From: Croceivirga sp009797885
GTDB lineage: Bacteria > Bacteroidota > Bacteroidia > Flavobacteriales > Flavobacteriaceae
Direction: 5' to 3'
Assembly (NCBI GenBank): GCA_045866215.1
Contig: AP035880.1
Location: 3,658,001-3,722,000 of the forward strand
Length of the DNA stretch: 64,000 nucleotides
Shown here: positions 1 to 9,428 of the stretch, piece by piece
Layout: each line of letters starts with the position of its first letter
Position numbering within the stretch: position 1 is the stretch's first letter
Notes under the pieces: model-generated
Database searches by the model: none
The model's input: only the letters and a program-made list of their open reading frames with translations
Told to the model about the DNA's origin: nothing
Translations under genes and position numbers: made by a program

Positions 1-1
1 T

Positions 2-679
2 GCCATAACGGTACAGGAAGTCTTGGAAAAAGCCCTATCCACACTTTTGAGGGAGCAAATACATGTGGTAGGTGCGGGTAGGACGGATGCAGGGGTGCAT
101 GCAAAACAGATGTATGCCCATTTTGACAGTGACCAGCACCTGGATTTTGGGAATTTGGTGTTTCGAATGAATTCGTTTTTGCCGGATGATATTGCGATTC
201 AGGGTTTTAAAACTGCTAAACCCGATGCCCATGCCCGTTTTGATGCCCTGGAGCGCACTTATGAATATTGGATCGTTCCACATAAAAATCCGTTTTATAG
301 TACCAGTGCCCACTGTATTGTAAAACCTTTGGCGATCGATGCCATGAACGAGGCTGCTTCAATTTTAAAGGGACATCGTGATTTTGAGTGTTTCTCAAAA
401 TCAAATACGGATGTAAAGACTTTTATTTGTGATATTAAAAGCGCTTTTTGGGCTGAAGAACCGGAAAAACTGGTTTTTACCATTACAGCAGATCGCTTTT
501 TAAGGAATATGGTAAGGGCCATAGTGGGAACAGTACTGGAGGTTGGTCTTGGGAGAATAAAACCTAGTGCAATTAAGACAATATTGGAAAGCAAGGATAG
601 GTCAAAAGCGGGTGTATCGGTGCCGGCAAAAGGATTATATTTGACCAGAGTCATATATCCAGAAACCATTTTTGAATGA
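2..679 (+). CDS. truA: tRNA pseudouridine synthase A, 5' end missing
   Basis: TruA isomerises uridines 38-40 in the anticodon arm of many tRNAs. The reading frame is open to the left edge, so the N-terminus lies outside the window; the TTG at 23 is not the true start. The visible part begins just before the family motif GAGRTDAGVHA, whose Asp is the catalytic nucleophile. It continues with the FDALERTYEYWI strand and the C-terminal FLRNMVRAIVGT signature. The stop codon overlaps the ABC exporter start by four bases (ATGA), which implies co-transcription and translational coupling. Identification is firm because the motif order and spacing match TruA. Confidence 0.95.
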   Translation, partial: AITVQEVLEKALSTLLREQIHVVGAGRTDAGVHAKQMYAHFDSDQHLDFGNLVFRMNSFLPDDIAIQGFKTAKPDAHARFDALERTYEYWIVPHKNPFYSTSAHCIVKPLAIDAMNEAASILKGHRDFECFSKSNTDVKTFICDIKSAFWAEEPEKLVFTITADRFLRNMVRAIVGTVLEVGLGRIKPSAIKTILESKDRSKAGVSVPAKGLYLTRVIYPETIFE

Positions 680-2448
680 GCAAGGAGCAGGAGATAGGGA
701 AAGCGTTTGATTTTAAACTCTTTAGACGGGTTTTCGGCTTCGCCAAGAACTACATTTCGATTTTGGTGACCGTTGTGTTATCGGGAATTCTATCGGCCGC
801 TTTTGCGGTTTTTACCCCGATCATAGTGCAATATATCATCAATAAGGCCTTGGATGCCCGGAATGATGAGCAATTGTTGACCGCTATATTGGTCATGGGC
901 TCGGTTTTGTTGGGACAGGTCATTTTTCAATTGATGTTCAATTATTTTGCCAATCTGCTGGGGGAGTCCGTGATCAAGGATTTGCGCATGAGGCTCTTCC
1001 AAAAAATGATGGCCTTTAAAATGACCTATTTTGACAAATCGTCCATAGGGCTGTTGGTCACCAGGGCAGTTGCCGATATGCAACGTATTGGGGAAATCTT
1101 TAGCCAGGGATTTTTTGTGATCGTGGCCGATGTTTTAAAAATGGTGGCAGCCGCCGGGGTAATGTTAGTTATGAACTGGCGTTTGGCATTGATCGTTTTT
1201 GCCATACTTCCTGTGATTTTGGTGGCTACACGATTGTTCCAACGGGCCATGAAGGTAGCATTCATTGACGTAAGGGCCCAAGTGGCCAATCTTAATTCCT
1301 TTGTTCAGGAGCGTATAGCGGGCATAAAAATCGTGCAATTGTTCAACAGGGAAGTCATTGAGAAGGAAAAATTTAGGGAAATCAATGAAAAACACCAAAA
1401 TGCGTGGTTAAAAACGGTCTGGTACAACAGTATTTTCTTCCCGGTTGCGGAGATTTCCAACTCCATAGGGATTGGCTTGGTGGTTTATTTTGGCGTAATC
1501 CAGCAAATTGAGACCATGCAGGATACCAATGTGGGGACGATAGTGGCTTTTTTCTTTTTAATGGAATTGTTGTTTAGGCCGCTAAGACAGATAGCGGACA
1601 AGTTCAATACCCTACAAATGGGAATGGTAGCGGCCAATAGGGTTTTTATGATTTTGGATACGGACAGTCACATATCGGATACGGGCACCCGGGAAATCCC
1701 TAAAGTAAGGGGCAGTATTTCATTTTCCAATGTCCGCTTCGGTTATGTTGAAAATGAAGAAGTGCTGCATGGGATTTCCTTCTCGGCCAATGCAGGAGAA
1801 ACCATTGCAATTGTAGGGGCTACCGGAGCTGGAAAATCAACTATCATTAATTTGTTGAACAGGTTCTACGAAATCAATTCAGGAAGTATTTCCATTGATG
1901 GTATCGATATCAGGGAATTTAAATTGGCTTCGCTCCGCTCCAATATTGCCGTGGTGCTCCAAGATGTTTTTCTTTTTGCAGATACCATTGCGAATAACAT
2001 CTCCCTAAAGGATGATAGCATATCCCTTGAGGATATTGAAGAAGCGGCCAGGCAAATAGGGGTACATGATTTTATCAGTACACTTCCCAGTGGTTATGAA
2101 TACAATGTTAAGGAGAGGGGTATTATGCTTTCCAGTGGTCAACGGCAGCTGATCGCCTTCCTTAGGGCCTATGTGAGCAATCCGGGCATCCTGATTTTGG
2201 ATGAGGCCACTTCTTCCGTTGATACGTACACGGAACGCCTTATACAAGAGGCGACCAATAAGATTACGGAAGACAGGACCTCAATCATCATAGCGCATCG
2301 GTTGGCTACGGTTAAAAAGGCAGATAAAATCATTGTTATGGATTCGGGCCAAATTGTTGAAATGGGAACCCATCGGGAACTTCTTAAGAAAGATGGGTAC
2401 TATAGTGATTTATATCAGGCGCAATTTTTGCAGGAGGAATTGGCTTAG
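676..2448 (+). CDS. ABC exporter, fused permease-ATPase (MsbA/MdlB-like)
   Basis: This is a 590-residue half-transporter that would work as a dimer in the inner membrane. Residues 1-320 form the six-helix ABC-type-1 membrane domain. The C-terminal ATPase has Walker A GATGAGKST near residue 381, the signature LSSGQRQ, Walker B ILILDEATSSVD and the switch His in IIAHRLAT. The length is normal for the MsbA/MdlB/multidrug family. The substrate (lipid, peptide or drug) cannot be read from the sequence. It follows truA with an ATGA overlap. The next gene is convergent and ends two bases away, so this is the end of the operon. Confidence 0.93.
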   Translation: MSKEQEIGKAFDFKLFRRVFGFAKNYISILVTVVLSGILSAAFAVFTPIIVQYIINKALDARNDEQLLTAILVMGSVLLGQVIFQLMFNYFANLLGESVIKDLRMRLFQKMMAFKMTYFDKSSIGLLVTRAVADMQRIGEIFSQGFFVIVADVLKMVAAAGVMLVMNWRLALIVFAILPVILVATRLFQRAMKVAFIDVRAQVANLNSFVQERIAGIKIVQLFNREVIEKEKFREINEKHQNAWLKTVWYNSIFFPVAEISNSIGIGLVVYFGVIQQIETMQDTNVGTIVAFFFLMELLFRPLRQIADKFNTLQMGMVAANRVFMILDTDSHISDTGTREIPKVRGSISFSNVRFGYVENEEVLHGISFSANAGETIAIVGATGAGKSTIINLLNRFYEINSGSISIDGIDIREFKLASLRSNIAVVLQDVFLFADTIANNISLKDDSISLEDIEEAARQIGVHDFISTLPSGYEYNVKERGIMLSSGQRQLIAFLRAYVSNPGILILDEATSSVDTYTERLIQEATNKITEDRTSIIIAHRLATVKKADKIIVMDSGQIVEMGTHRELLKKDGYYSDLYQAQFLQEELA

Positions 2449-2450
2449 TG

Positions 2451-3215
2451 CTATTTTGGTCTAAAATCCTCAAGATTCATAGTACCGGTCAGCAAGCCAA
2501 TTATCAGGATAAGAACGCCTATTCCCAACATTACAAAAGCGAACATGACCAGGTATGCAATTGCCCTTAGGACAATACTGAAGAACCCTACCTTGTGTAA
2601 CTTCTTAAAGGCATAAAACTGAAAAGAAACGGAGAACAGTAAAAAGAGCCAGTTGAAGTTTTGGTAATTGATGTTGAAAAAACCAAACAAGGGTATGGAA
2701 ACCACGACCTGGACAAAGGACATTTGAGCTGTGGTATAGGCATTGGCAACCAAATGCTCCGTAAAATTGAGTTTTTTGATGTCAAGGAACAATACCCACG
2801 TCATTAAAGCATAAACCGGCATTAACAGATAGGACAAAAGGCCTTGATAATCAAAGATAAATTCCATGTTTGGGGCATTTGTCTGATTGAGGTTGTTCTC
2901 GGTAAGGTTAATGTGGTACCAATCCCTGAGTATATAGAACATAAGACCGGAAAGCGTGATGGCAATGGCGAAATAGCTAACGGGATTCATGTATTTCTTC
3001 CTTGCCCCTGAAATAAAGCTTTCAATGACCACATCGGGTTTGGCGAAGAGATGTCTAAAGGTCTTCAATAAGGTGTTGTCCAGATTGAATACCTGAAAGC
3101 TTAAATCCTGCCAAATATTTTTTAGGGTGAGTCGATTCTTTATGATTTTTGCACCACATGATGGACAATACGTAAAGTCCGAGCGCAAGGTGTTTTCACA
3201 TGTTTTGCAATTCAT
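2451..3215 (-). CDS. DUF3667 zinc-ribbon membrane protein
   Basis: A 254-residue protein beginning with a zinc ribbon (CxxC near residues 3-6 and 18-21, the latter in CPSC). A conserved linker containing TFRHLFAKPDVVI follows, then about four to five hydrophobic helices. This arrangement matches the DUF3667 family, common in Bacteroidota and of unknown function. Its start codon overlaps the cdaA stop by one base, so it is the last gene of a folP-cdaA-DUF3667 run. That context could hint at a link to c-di-AMP or envelope status, but this is only inference. Confidence 0.88.
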   Translation of the reverse strand: MNCKTCENTLRSDFTYCPSCGAKIIKNRLTLKNIWQDLSFQVFNLDNTLLKTFRHLFAKPDVVIESFISGARKKYMNPVSYFAIAITLSGLMFYILRDWYHINLTENNLNQTNAPNMEFIFDYQGLLSYLLMPVYALMTWVLFLDIKKLNFTEHLVANAYTTAQMSFVQVVVSIPLFGFFNINYQNFNWLFLLFSVSFQFYAFKKLHKVGFFSIVLRAIAYLVMFAFVMLGIGVLILIIGLLTGTMNLEDFRPK

Positions 3216-4000
3216 TAGGTTAAATCCTTTTTAATCATTTCAGTAAGTTCCTCAAGGCTCTTGTAAAGCACGAACTCTCCATTTTTAATGTAGGATATCA
3301 TTCCTGTTTCCTCACTGACCACCAGACACAGCGCGTCCGTTTTCTCGGTGATGCCAACAGCCGCCCTATGGCGAAGTCCAAATCGCAACGGAATGTTCCG
3401 TTCATTGGAAACCGGTAATATGACCCTTGTAGCGGTAATGTAATTTTCCTGGATGATTGTCGCCCCATCATGCAGGGGACTATTTTTAAAAAAGATACTT
3501 TCTATAATGGGCTGTGCAATCTCAATATTCATTTTATCTCCGGAAGATTTGACAAAGTCAAGATTGTTGTTCCGTTCTATTACCAAAATGGCCCCTGTCT
3601 TGCTAATGCCCATATTCTTACAGGCCCCTATGATGGCATCCACGTCAACATCGGTAGGAAGGGCCTCTTGTTTCAGAAATTTAAAGTGGCGGATAAAACT
3701 TCGTTTGGTGGCAAAATTGGTCGACCCAATAAGAAGCAAAAACTTTCGTATCTCCTGCTGAAAAACAATGATCAAGGCAATTAGACCAATGTTCATAAAC
3801 CCACCTACCATGCTACTGATCATCTTCATTTGCAATAGCTCGGTCAATTTCCAGAGGGCCCAGACAATGACAATTCCAATAAATATGTTAATCGCTACCG
3901 TTCCCTTTACCAATTTATAGATATAGTACAGCAATACCGCAACCAGTATGATGTCTATAAAATCGGTAATCTTAAATTCCAGGAAATTCAAAAACTCCAA
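3215..4000 (-). CDS. cdaA: diadenylate cyclase CdaA
   Basis: CdaA condenses two ATP into cyclic di-AMP, a second messenger for potassium/osmotic balance and wall homeostasis. Residues 1-90 hold three membrane helices. The DAC domain follows with both catalytic signatures visible: DGA in SPLHDGATII and RHR in LRFGLRHRAAVGI. At 261 residues it has the usual CdaA/DacA length. It lies 38 bp downstream of folP and overlaps DUF3667 by one base. In Firmicutes cdaA sits with cdaR and glmM; neither is present here, and the pairing with folP is the arrangement I would expect in Bacteroidota. Confidence 0.95.
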   Translation of the reverse strand: MEFLNFLEFKITDFIDIILVAVLLYYIYKLVKGTVAINIFIGIVIVWALWKLTELLQMKMISSMVGGFMNIGLIALIIVFQQEIRKFLLLIGSTNFATKRSFIRHFKFLKQEALPTDVDVDAIIGACKNMGISKTGAILVIERNNNLDFVKSSGDKMNIEIAQPIIESIFFKNSPLHDGATIIQENYITATRVILPVSNERNIPLRFGLRHRAAVGITEKTDALCLVVSEETGMISYIKNGEFVLYKSLEELTEMIKKDLT

Positions 4001-4038
4001 TGGTAGTGCGTTTTTGTAAAATTAGGTAAAATGTTGGT

Positions 4039-4875
4039 TCAGGCCATTTTTGCGGATTCCAAGGCCTGAAATAAGCGAATGCATTCCATGGCCTCTTGAA
4101 CATCGTGGACCCTAAGGATGTTGGCCCCCCTTTCCAAAGCGGCCATGTGCAGTGCCGTGGTCCCATTTAGTGCCTTTTCCGGAGTACACCCTAAGGTTTT
4201 GTAAATCATGGACTTTCGACTTACTCCCGCAAGTATGGGGCGCTTTAGGTTCTTGAATAGGTCCAGGTACTGGAGCAGCCTATAGTTTTGTTCCACGGTT
4301 TTTGCAAACCCAAAGCCCGGATCAAGAACAATATCGTTTATTTTTAAATCCCTCGCTTTCTCTATGATTTCGGAAAAGTAAAAAAGGACTTCCTTTAGCA
4401 TATCGTCATAGGTAGTCATGGATTTCATGGTTTGGGGCGTCCCACGCATGTGCATGGCAATGAAGGGTACCTGGAATTCGGCCACTGTGGCCATCATTTT
4501 ATGGTCTAAATACCCACCGCTAATGTCATTGACCATGGCGGCCCCTACCTGCAAGCATTTTTTGGCAACCCTACTTCTAAAAGTGTCAATGGACAGAACG
4601 GTATGGGGAAATTCGTTCAGGATTAAGTTAACAATGGGCAGTATGCGGTGCAGTTCTTCATCCTCACTAATATCCTTTGCCCCGGGTTTGGAGCTATAGG
4701 CCCCAATATCAATTAGGGATGCCCCTTCCTTTAGCATGCGTTCCACTTGTTGTACAATGGCTGCCGGGTTGTTGTACTTACCACCGTCGTAAAAGGAATC
4801 CGGGGTAATATTGAGAATTCCCATGACTTTGGGAGTGGTCAAATCCAGGAGTTTTCCATTGCAGTTTATGGTCAT
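4039..4875 (-). CDS. folP: dihydropteroate synthase
   Basis: FolP joins p-aminobenzoate to hydroxymethyl-dihydropterin pyrophosphate in folate synthesis and is the sulfonamide target. Diagnostic motifs are GILNITPDSFYDGG near the N-terminus, GAYSSKPGA (pterin/phosphate site), DPGFGFAKT and GVSRKS. The open frame extends to 4977, but that would run into the divergent DUF1599 gene and add 34 unrelated residues. I therefore take the ATG at 4875, giving 278 residues, typical for the family. It is the first gene of the leftward run into cdaA and shares a 93-bp divergent promoter region with the DUF1599 gene. Confidence 0.95.
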   Translation of the reverse strand: MTINCNGKLLDLTTPKVMGILNITPDSFYDGGKYNNPAAIVQQVERMLKEGASLIDIGAYSSKPGAKDISEDEELHRILPIVNLILNEFPHTVLSIDTFRSRVAKKCLQVGAAMVNDISGGYLDHKMMATVAEFQVPFIAMHMRGTPQTMKSMTTYDDMLKEVLFYFSEIIEKARDLKINDIVLDPGFGFAKTVEQNYRLLQYLDLFKNLKRPILAGVSRKSMIYKTLGCTPEKALNGTTALHMAALERGANILRVHDVQEAMECIRLFQALESAKMA

Positions 4876-4968
4876 TGGGAGCGTTTTGGTTTCGTGAGTT
4901 TCAATTATCTTTGACACGTGTACACAGTCTTTAAAAAGAGAGCTGAAAATACGCAAAATAGCAGATAG

Positions 4969-5511
4969 ATGCAGCAAACCTCAAAACAATATGACGCGGT
5001 TATAGAGACGTGTCGGGAACTCTTCAAAAAAAAGACAAAAGATTACGGGACCGCATGGCGGATTTTACGGCTTCCTTCATTAACGGACCAAATTTTTATT
5101 AAAGCCCAGCGCATACGGGGTCTTCAGGAAAAAGGGGTACAGAAGGTGGATGAAGGTGAACGTTCCGAGTTTATTGGGATCGTCAATTATTCCATCATGG
5201 CATTGGTCCAATTGGAAAAAGGAGTGGCCGATCAGCCCGATTTAAATGCAAAAGAAGCTTTGGAACTATATAATGGACAGATAGCAAAAACCAAAAACCT
5301 CATGGAGGCCAAAAATCATGACTATGGGGAAGCCTGGCGTGAAATGCGGGTCAGTTCCTTGACCGATCTGATCCTTCAAAAATTATTACGGGTCAAAGAG
5401 ATCGAAAACAATAAAGGCAAGACCATCGCCAGTGAGGGAGTGGATGCCAATTATCAAGATATGGTCAACTACGCTGTATTTGCTTTAATTCACTTGAACG
5501 AGGAAAAATGA
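4969..5511 (+). CDS. DUF1599 protein (nucleotide-modification-associated domain)
   Basis: This 180-residue protein is an internal duplication. Residues about 20-80 carry KDYGTAWR..PSLTDQIFIKAQRI..NYSIMALVQLE, and residues about 105-178 carry HDYGEAWR..SSLTDLILQKLLRV..NYAVFALIHLN. Both copies match DUF1599, a Bacteroidota family later grouped among nucleotide-modification-associated domains. Biochemical activity is not established as far as I know. The stop overlaps the downstream DoxX-type gene by four bases, so the two are coupled. The conserved neighbours (folP, BT_3928-type, tpiA) argue for a housekeeping role rather than a phage origin. Confidence 0.88.
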   Translation: MQQTSKQYDAVIETCRELFKKKTKDYGTAWRILRLPSLTDQIFIKAQRIRGLQEKGVQKVDEGERSEFIGIVNYSIMALVQLEKGVADQPDLNAKEALELYNGQIAKTKNLMEAKNHDYGEAWREMRVSSLTDLILQKLLRVKEIENNKGKTIASEGVDANYQDMVNYAVFALIHLNEEK

Positions 5512-6605
5512 GGTATTTAGTAGGATTTTCACGGGTTTTTGTAGGGGTACTTTTCATTATTAGTGGGTTCATCAAACTAAATGACCCGGTAGGTTTTTCC
5601 TTTAAATTGGAAGAATATTTTAGCCCTGCAGTATTAGATTTTCCCTTCTTGGAGCCTTACGCCTTGGCCATATCCATATTTGTGGTCATTGTAGAGGTCC
5701 TGTTGGGTGTGATGTTACTTCTGGGATTTAAAACCAAGTTTACCATTTGGAGCCTTTTGGCCATGATCGTGTTCTTTACCTTTCTAACGTTTTATTCGGC
5801 CTATTACAACAAGGTTACGGATTGCGGGTGCTTTGGTGATGCTGTAAAGCTTACCCCCTGGGAGTCTTTTGCCAAGGATATTGTGCTTTTGGTTTTGATA
5901 TTGATTTTGTGGAAGGGGTCAAAGTATATCCAACCCTTGTTTTCCAATAAGTACAACTGGATTGGAATGGGTGTGGCAACCCTGCTGTGTATCTGGTTTT
6001 GCAACCATGTATTGAACCACTTGCCATCCATAGATTTTAGACCCTATAAGATAGGGGCAAACATTATGGAAGGAATGATCATCCCAGAAGATGCCCCCAA
6101 GCCAGTTCAGGAGTTTTCCTGGAAATTCAATCAGAATGGCGAGGAAAAAGTATATGTTACCAATGGCGCCTATCCAGATGTGGAAGGTGATTTCATTGGA
6201 GTGGAGACCAAGGTCATCCAGGAAGGTTACGAACCTCCCATACATGATTTCACCATAGAAAAAGAAGGTGGGGATTATACCGAGGAAATGCTCCAGGAAA
6301 CAAAACTGGTCATGGTTATTGCTTATGATTTGGCCAAAAGTGACTTGGAAGCCTTTACGGAAGTCAGGGAGCATACGGACAAAGCTTTACAAACTGGGTA
6401 CAAGGTCATTGGGATGTCTGCCTCGGGAGGGGACGAAAGCAATGCCATCATCCAGGAGTATGATTTAAACTTTGATTTCTATTTTACGGATATGACAACC
6501 CTTAAGACCATTGTACGTTCCAATCCGGCCATCTTGGTTTTGGAAAAAGGGACCATCCTGCAGAAAAAGCATCATAATGATTTTGATGCCCTGGAATTCA
6601 ATTAA
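5508..6605 (+). CDS. BT_3928-type DoxX/MauE-like membrane protein
   Basis: A 365-residue membrane protein. The first about 150 residues form four hydrophobic helices of the DoxX/MauE type (MRYLVGFSRVFVGVLFIISG start; a DCGCFGDA cysteine motif sits between helices). The C-terminal 190 residues form a soluble, probably periplasmic domain resembling a degenerate thioredoxin fold, with no CxxC. The architecture matches the BT_3928 family of Bacteroidota. The cysteine motif resembles that of methylamine-utilisation MauE and suggests thiol/redox work at the membrane, but the substrate is unknown. It is translationally coupled to the DUF1599 gene and followed by a 116-bp gap before tpiA. Confidence 0.85.
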   Translation: MRYLVGFSRVFVGVLFIISGFIKLNDPVGFSFKLEEYFSPAVLDFPFLEPYALAISIFVVIVEVLLGVMLLLGFKTKFTIWSLLAMIVFFTFLTFYSAYYNKVTDCGCFGDAVKLTPWESFAKDIVLLVLILILWKGSKYIQPLFSNKYNWIGMGVATLLCIWFCNHVLNHLPSIDFRPYKIGANIMEGMIIPEDAPKPVQEFSWKFNQNGEEKVYVTNGAYPDVEGDFIGVETKVIQEGYEPPIHDFTIEKEGGDYTEEMLQETKLVMVIAYDLAKSDLEAFTEVREHTDKALQTGYKVIGMSASGGDESNAIIQEYDLNFDFYFTDMTTLKTIVRSNPAILVLEKGTILQKKHHNDFDALEFN

Positions 6606-6721
6606 TGAACGCATTTGGCCATTTGAAAAAGTCTAAATGAGTTCAAAATAGTTGGTGGTACGAAATACGTACCCAAATTTTTAAAACTAATATAAACTGA
6701 ACACATAAAAACAAACAACAC

Positions 6722-7471
6722 ATGAGAACCCAAATAGTAGCTGGTAACTGGAAAATGAACAAAAATCTGGACGAAACGGAAATATTGCTTTCCGAACTCT
6801 CCGCTAAACTTCCTGATTCTTCGGCCGAGGTCATTGTGGCGCCAACTTTTGTGAACCTGGCGTCCACGGTCCGGCAGTTGCAAAATTCCGTGATTCAGGT
6901 TGCGGCCCAAAATATGCATTTTGCGGAAAATGGTGCTTTTACCGGTGAGATCTCGGCGGACATGCTTTTGAATATTGGAGTGGAGGTAGTGATTTTAGGC
7001 CACTCGGAACGTCGTGCCTACTTCGGTGAAGATGACGCCCTATTGGCCAAGAAGGTCAATACCGCACTGGACAAAAACATGCGAATCATTTTCTGTTTTG
7101 GAGAAGAACTTGAGGAACGCAAGTCTGGAAACCATTTTTCGGTAGTGGAAAGTCAACTTAAGAACGCCCTTTTCCATTTGGACCAAAGTCAATGGAAAAA
7201 CATCATTTTAGCCTATGAACCCGTTTGGGCGATAGGTACCGGGGAAACCGCTTCACCTGAGCAAGCCCAGGAAATGCATGCTTTTATAAGGAAAACCATA
7301 AAAGATGCCTACAATGATGAAGTTGCCGAGGGGGTTACCATTTTATATGGCGGTAGTGTGAAACCCAATAATGCGGCCGAAATATTCTCTAAACCGGATG
7401 TGGATGGTGGACTTATTGGAGGGGCATCGCTTAAATGTGATGATTTCACTGCCATTGTTGAGGCCATTTAA
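6722..7471 (+). CDS. tpiA: triosephosphate isomerase
   Basis: TpiA interconverts dihydroxyacetone phosphate and glyceraldehyde 3-phosphate in glycolysis and gluconeogenesis. The 249-residue length is standard. Visible motifs are the N-terminal GNWKMN (catalytic Lys), LGHSERR (electrophilic His), AYEPVWAIGTG (catalytic Glu plus the mobile loop) and YGGSVKPNN (phosphate grip). It abuts prmA with no gap, so the two are co-transcribed. Confidence 0.97.
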   Translation: MRTQIVAGNWKMNKNLDETEILLSELSAKLPDSSAEVIVAPTFVNLASTVRQLQNSVIQVAAQNMHFAENGAFTGEISADMLLNIGVEVVILGHSERRAYFGEDDALLAKKVNTALDKNMRIIFCFGEELEERKSGNHFSVVESQLKNALFHLDQSQWKNIILAYEPVWAIGTGETASPEQAQEMHAFIRKTIKDAYNDEVAEGVTILYGGSVKPNNAAEIFSKPDVDGGLIGGASLKCDDFTAIVEAI

Positions 7472-8302
7472 GTGACGTATTTAGAATATCGGTTCCGGGT
7501 AAAGCCACTACAACCTGTCTCGGACATGCTTATGGCCGAGTTGGGCGAATTGGGTTTTGAAAGTTTTGTCGAAACGGACAATGGGGTTTTGGCCTACGTG
7601 CAAATGGGTCAAAGCCCAAACGAGGTGGATATAGGTTCCCTATTTGTGGTACAGCATCCCGATTTTGAAGTATCATGGTCCTTTACCGAAGTCGAGCAAC
7701 AAAACTGGAATGCCGAATGGGAGAAAAACTTCCATCCCATAAACGTAGGCAAGCGATGTAGGATACGCGCTCCATTTCATCCCCGGGAAAATGTGGAATT
7801 TGATATCATCATAGAACCAAAAATGAGTTTTGGTACGGGTCACCATGAAACCACCCATATGATGTTACGGTTGCTATTGGATGAAAACATGGCGGGCAAA
7901 AAAGTGCTGGATATGGGCTCTGGCACAGGAGTTTTGGCGATTCTAACCGAAATGATGGGTGCAGACAATATCATGGCCGTGGATATTGATGCCTGGTGTT
8001 TTGAAAATGCCCGGGAAAACGTGGAACGTAATCAATGCAAAAAGATACAGGTAGTACAAGGAGATGCCCATGTACTGGGAAACGAACAATACGATTTGAT
8101 TATCGCCAATATTAATCGGAATATCCTTCTGAAGGATATTCCGATATATGCCTCTTGTTTAAAAAAAACCGGTGACTTATTTCTTAGTGGCTTCTATTTG
8201 AGCGATTTGGATGTGATTTCTGCAAAATGTGGGGAGTTTAATTTAAAACTTGAAAAAAAAATAGTGGAGAATGACTGGGTTGCCGTAAAATATGTACATT
8301 AG
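7472..8302 (+). CDS. prmA: ribosomal protein L11 methyltransferase (GTG start)
   Basis: PrmA trimethylates ribosomal protein L11 using S-adenosylmethionine. Motifs are the family signature FGTGHHETTHMML, SAM motif I DMGSGTGVLAI and the IIANINRN motif. The GTG start directly follows the tpiA stop codon, with no ATG nearby that would keep the N-terminal substrate-binding domain, so translation probably depends on tpiA. The 276-residue length fits the slightly short Bacteroidota form. It is followed 18 bp later by clpS. Confidence 0.94.
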   Translation: MTYLEYRFRVKPLQPVSDMLMAELGELGFESFVETDNGVLAYVQMGQSPNEVDIGSLFVVQHPDFEVSWSFTEVEQQNWNAEWEKNFHPINVGKRCRIRAPFHPRENVEFDIIIEPKMSFGTGHHETTHMMLRLLLDENMAGKKVLDMGSGTGVLAILTEMMGADNIMAVDIDAWCFENARENVERNQCKKIQVVQGDAHVLGNEQYDLIIANINRNILLKDIPIYASCLKKTGDLFLSGFYLSDLDVISAKCGEFNLKLEKKIVENDWVAVKYVH

Positions 8303-8320
8303 AGGAAGAGTAAAAGGCAA

Positions 8321-8596
8321 ATGGGACTTAAAGAAAAACTTTCTGAAGATCTTCTACTTGAGGAAGAAGTGGTCAAACAAAACGAAATCATCCTTTTTAA
8401 TGATGACGTAAATACCTTTGACCATGTCATTAACACCCTTATTGATGTCTGTGAACATTCCCCTGAGCAAGCGGAACAGTGTTCCCTTATTGTGCACTAC
8501 AATGGAAAATGTACGGTAAAGACCGGGGAATACGATGACCTGAAACCACGATGCAGTAAGTTGTTGCAAGCGGGTCTTAGTGCCGAAATTGTATAG
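8321..8596 (+). CDS. clpS: ClpS N-end-rule adaptor
   Basis: ClpS delivers N-degron substrates to the ClpAP/ClpCP protease. The 91-residue protein has a charged, flexible N-terminal tail and then the core IILFNDDVNTFDHVI, including the NDD substrate-binding residues. The conserved histidine segment for unfoldase docking is in IVHYNGKC. Its place after tpiA and prmA in the same direction suggests it belongs to that transcript. Identification is secure. Confidence 0.93.
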   Translation: MGLKEKLSEDLLLEEEVVKQNEIILFNDDVNTFDHVINTLIDVCEHSPEQAEQCSLIVHYNGKCTVKTGEYDDLKPRCSKLLQAGLSAEIV

Positions 8597-8831
8597 TCCT
8601 TCCCAGATTGCCCCACTTTTGGGGACCTAAGTTTTGTACGGCCCATTTTGGTTTGACTTGTTCGCTTGATTTCTAGGCCCAGAATGTCAAGAATTACCAC
8701 GAATAAGCTTTAAAATAATTTCGAGTATTATTAAAAGTGAATCTTTATGAAAAGTTGTGAAGTTCGCTTTTGAATTGTATTACTTTTAGGGAACAAACAG
8801 AATTAACCGTTTTCAACCTCCAGCAATTTAA

Positions 8832-9428
8832 ATGAGTGAGTTTTTCAAAGCTGAACTCAAGGATAAGTTTCTAGAATATGCCCACGGGCGCGATGATTAT
8901 TTTGAAGTTCAATTGCTTTACGATGAGTTCCTAAGGCCCAATTATAGTCTGCAGTATGTGGAAAAGCTACTTAGGGAAATTATTGACCATGACCACAACC
9001 TGCTGGATATTATGAGTGGCAATGGAGTTAAAATCTTCATGTTGTCATCAACGGCATATACGGAGGAGTTTTTGGAAGAAGGAGGCTTTAAGGATCTCTA
9101 CATAGAAGAAGAGGAAAGGTGGGATATTTTTTTGGAACAATTGTCAAACACCAGAAGGCTTAGTTCAGAGGAAAAAGCAGATCTGGGTCGAACGGAAAAG
9201 GCAATTTATAAAAGGGAACGTTTATTATTGTTCGGTTTGATTGGTGCCGTAGCCTGTAGTTTTTTATTTACGGTATACAGTCTCCTAAAACCCCTGTTTT
9301 TGGAAACGGAGGTATCAAGAATTGTGGAAATAGAAAAAAAGCTGGAAACCATGGAACATCAAAATAAGGGCTTAAGGCAGGAATTGGATAGCGTGCTTCA
9401 GTTGTATGAAAACAAGATCCCCCAATAG
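8832..9428 (+). CDS. hypothetical protein with C-terminal membrane helix and coiled coil
   Basis: I do not recognise a named family for this 198-residue protein. Residues 1-125 are acidic and soluble. One hydrophobic segment (LLLFGLIGAVACSFLF region) lies at about 136-160, and residues 165-198 are a heptad-rich coiled coil (VEIEKKLETMEHQN). The layout suggests a cytoplasmic head, one membrane span and a short periplasmic coil. It has its own 235-bp upstream region and stands alone. Confidence 0.7.
   Translation: MSEFFKAELKDKFLEYAHGRDDYFEVQLLYDEFLRPNYSLQYVEKLLREIIDHDHNLLDIMSGNGVKIFMLSSTAYTEEFLEEGGFKDLYIEEEERWDIFLEQLSNTRRLSSEEKADLGRTEKAIYKRERLLLFGLIGAVACSFLFTVYSLLKPLFLETEVSRIVEIEKKLETMEHQNKGLRQELDSVLQLYENKIPQ

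Noticed and set aside
8597..8831. CCCCA-CTTT-TGGGG hairpin after clpS
   Set aside because: Short stem and no T run, so not called as a terminator.
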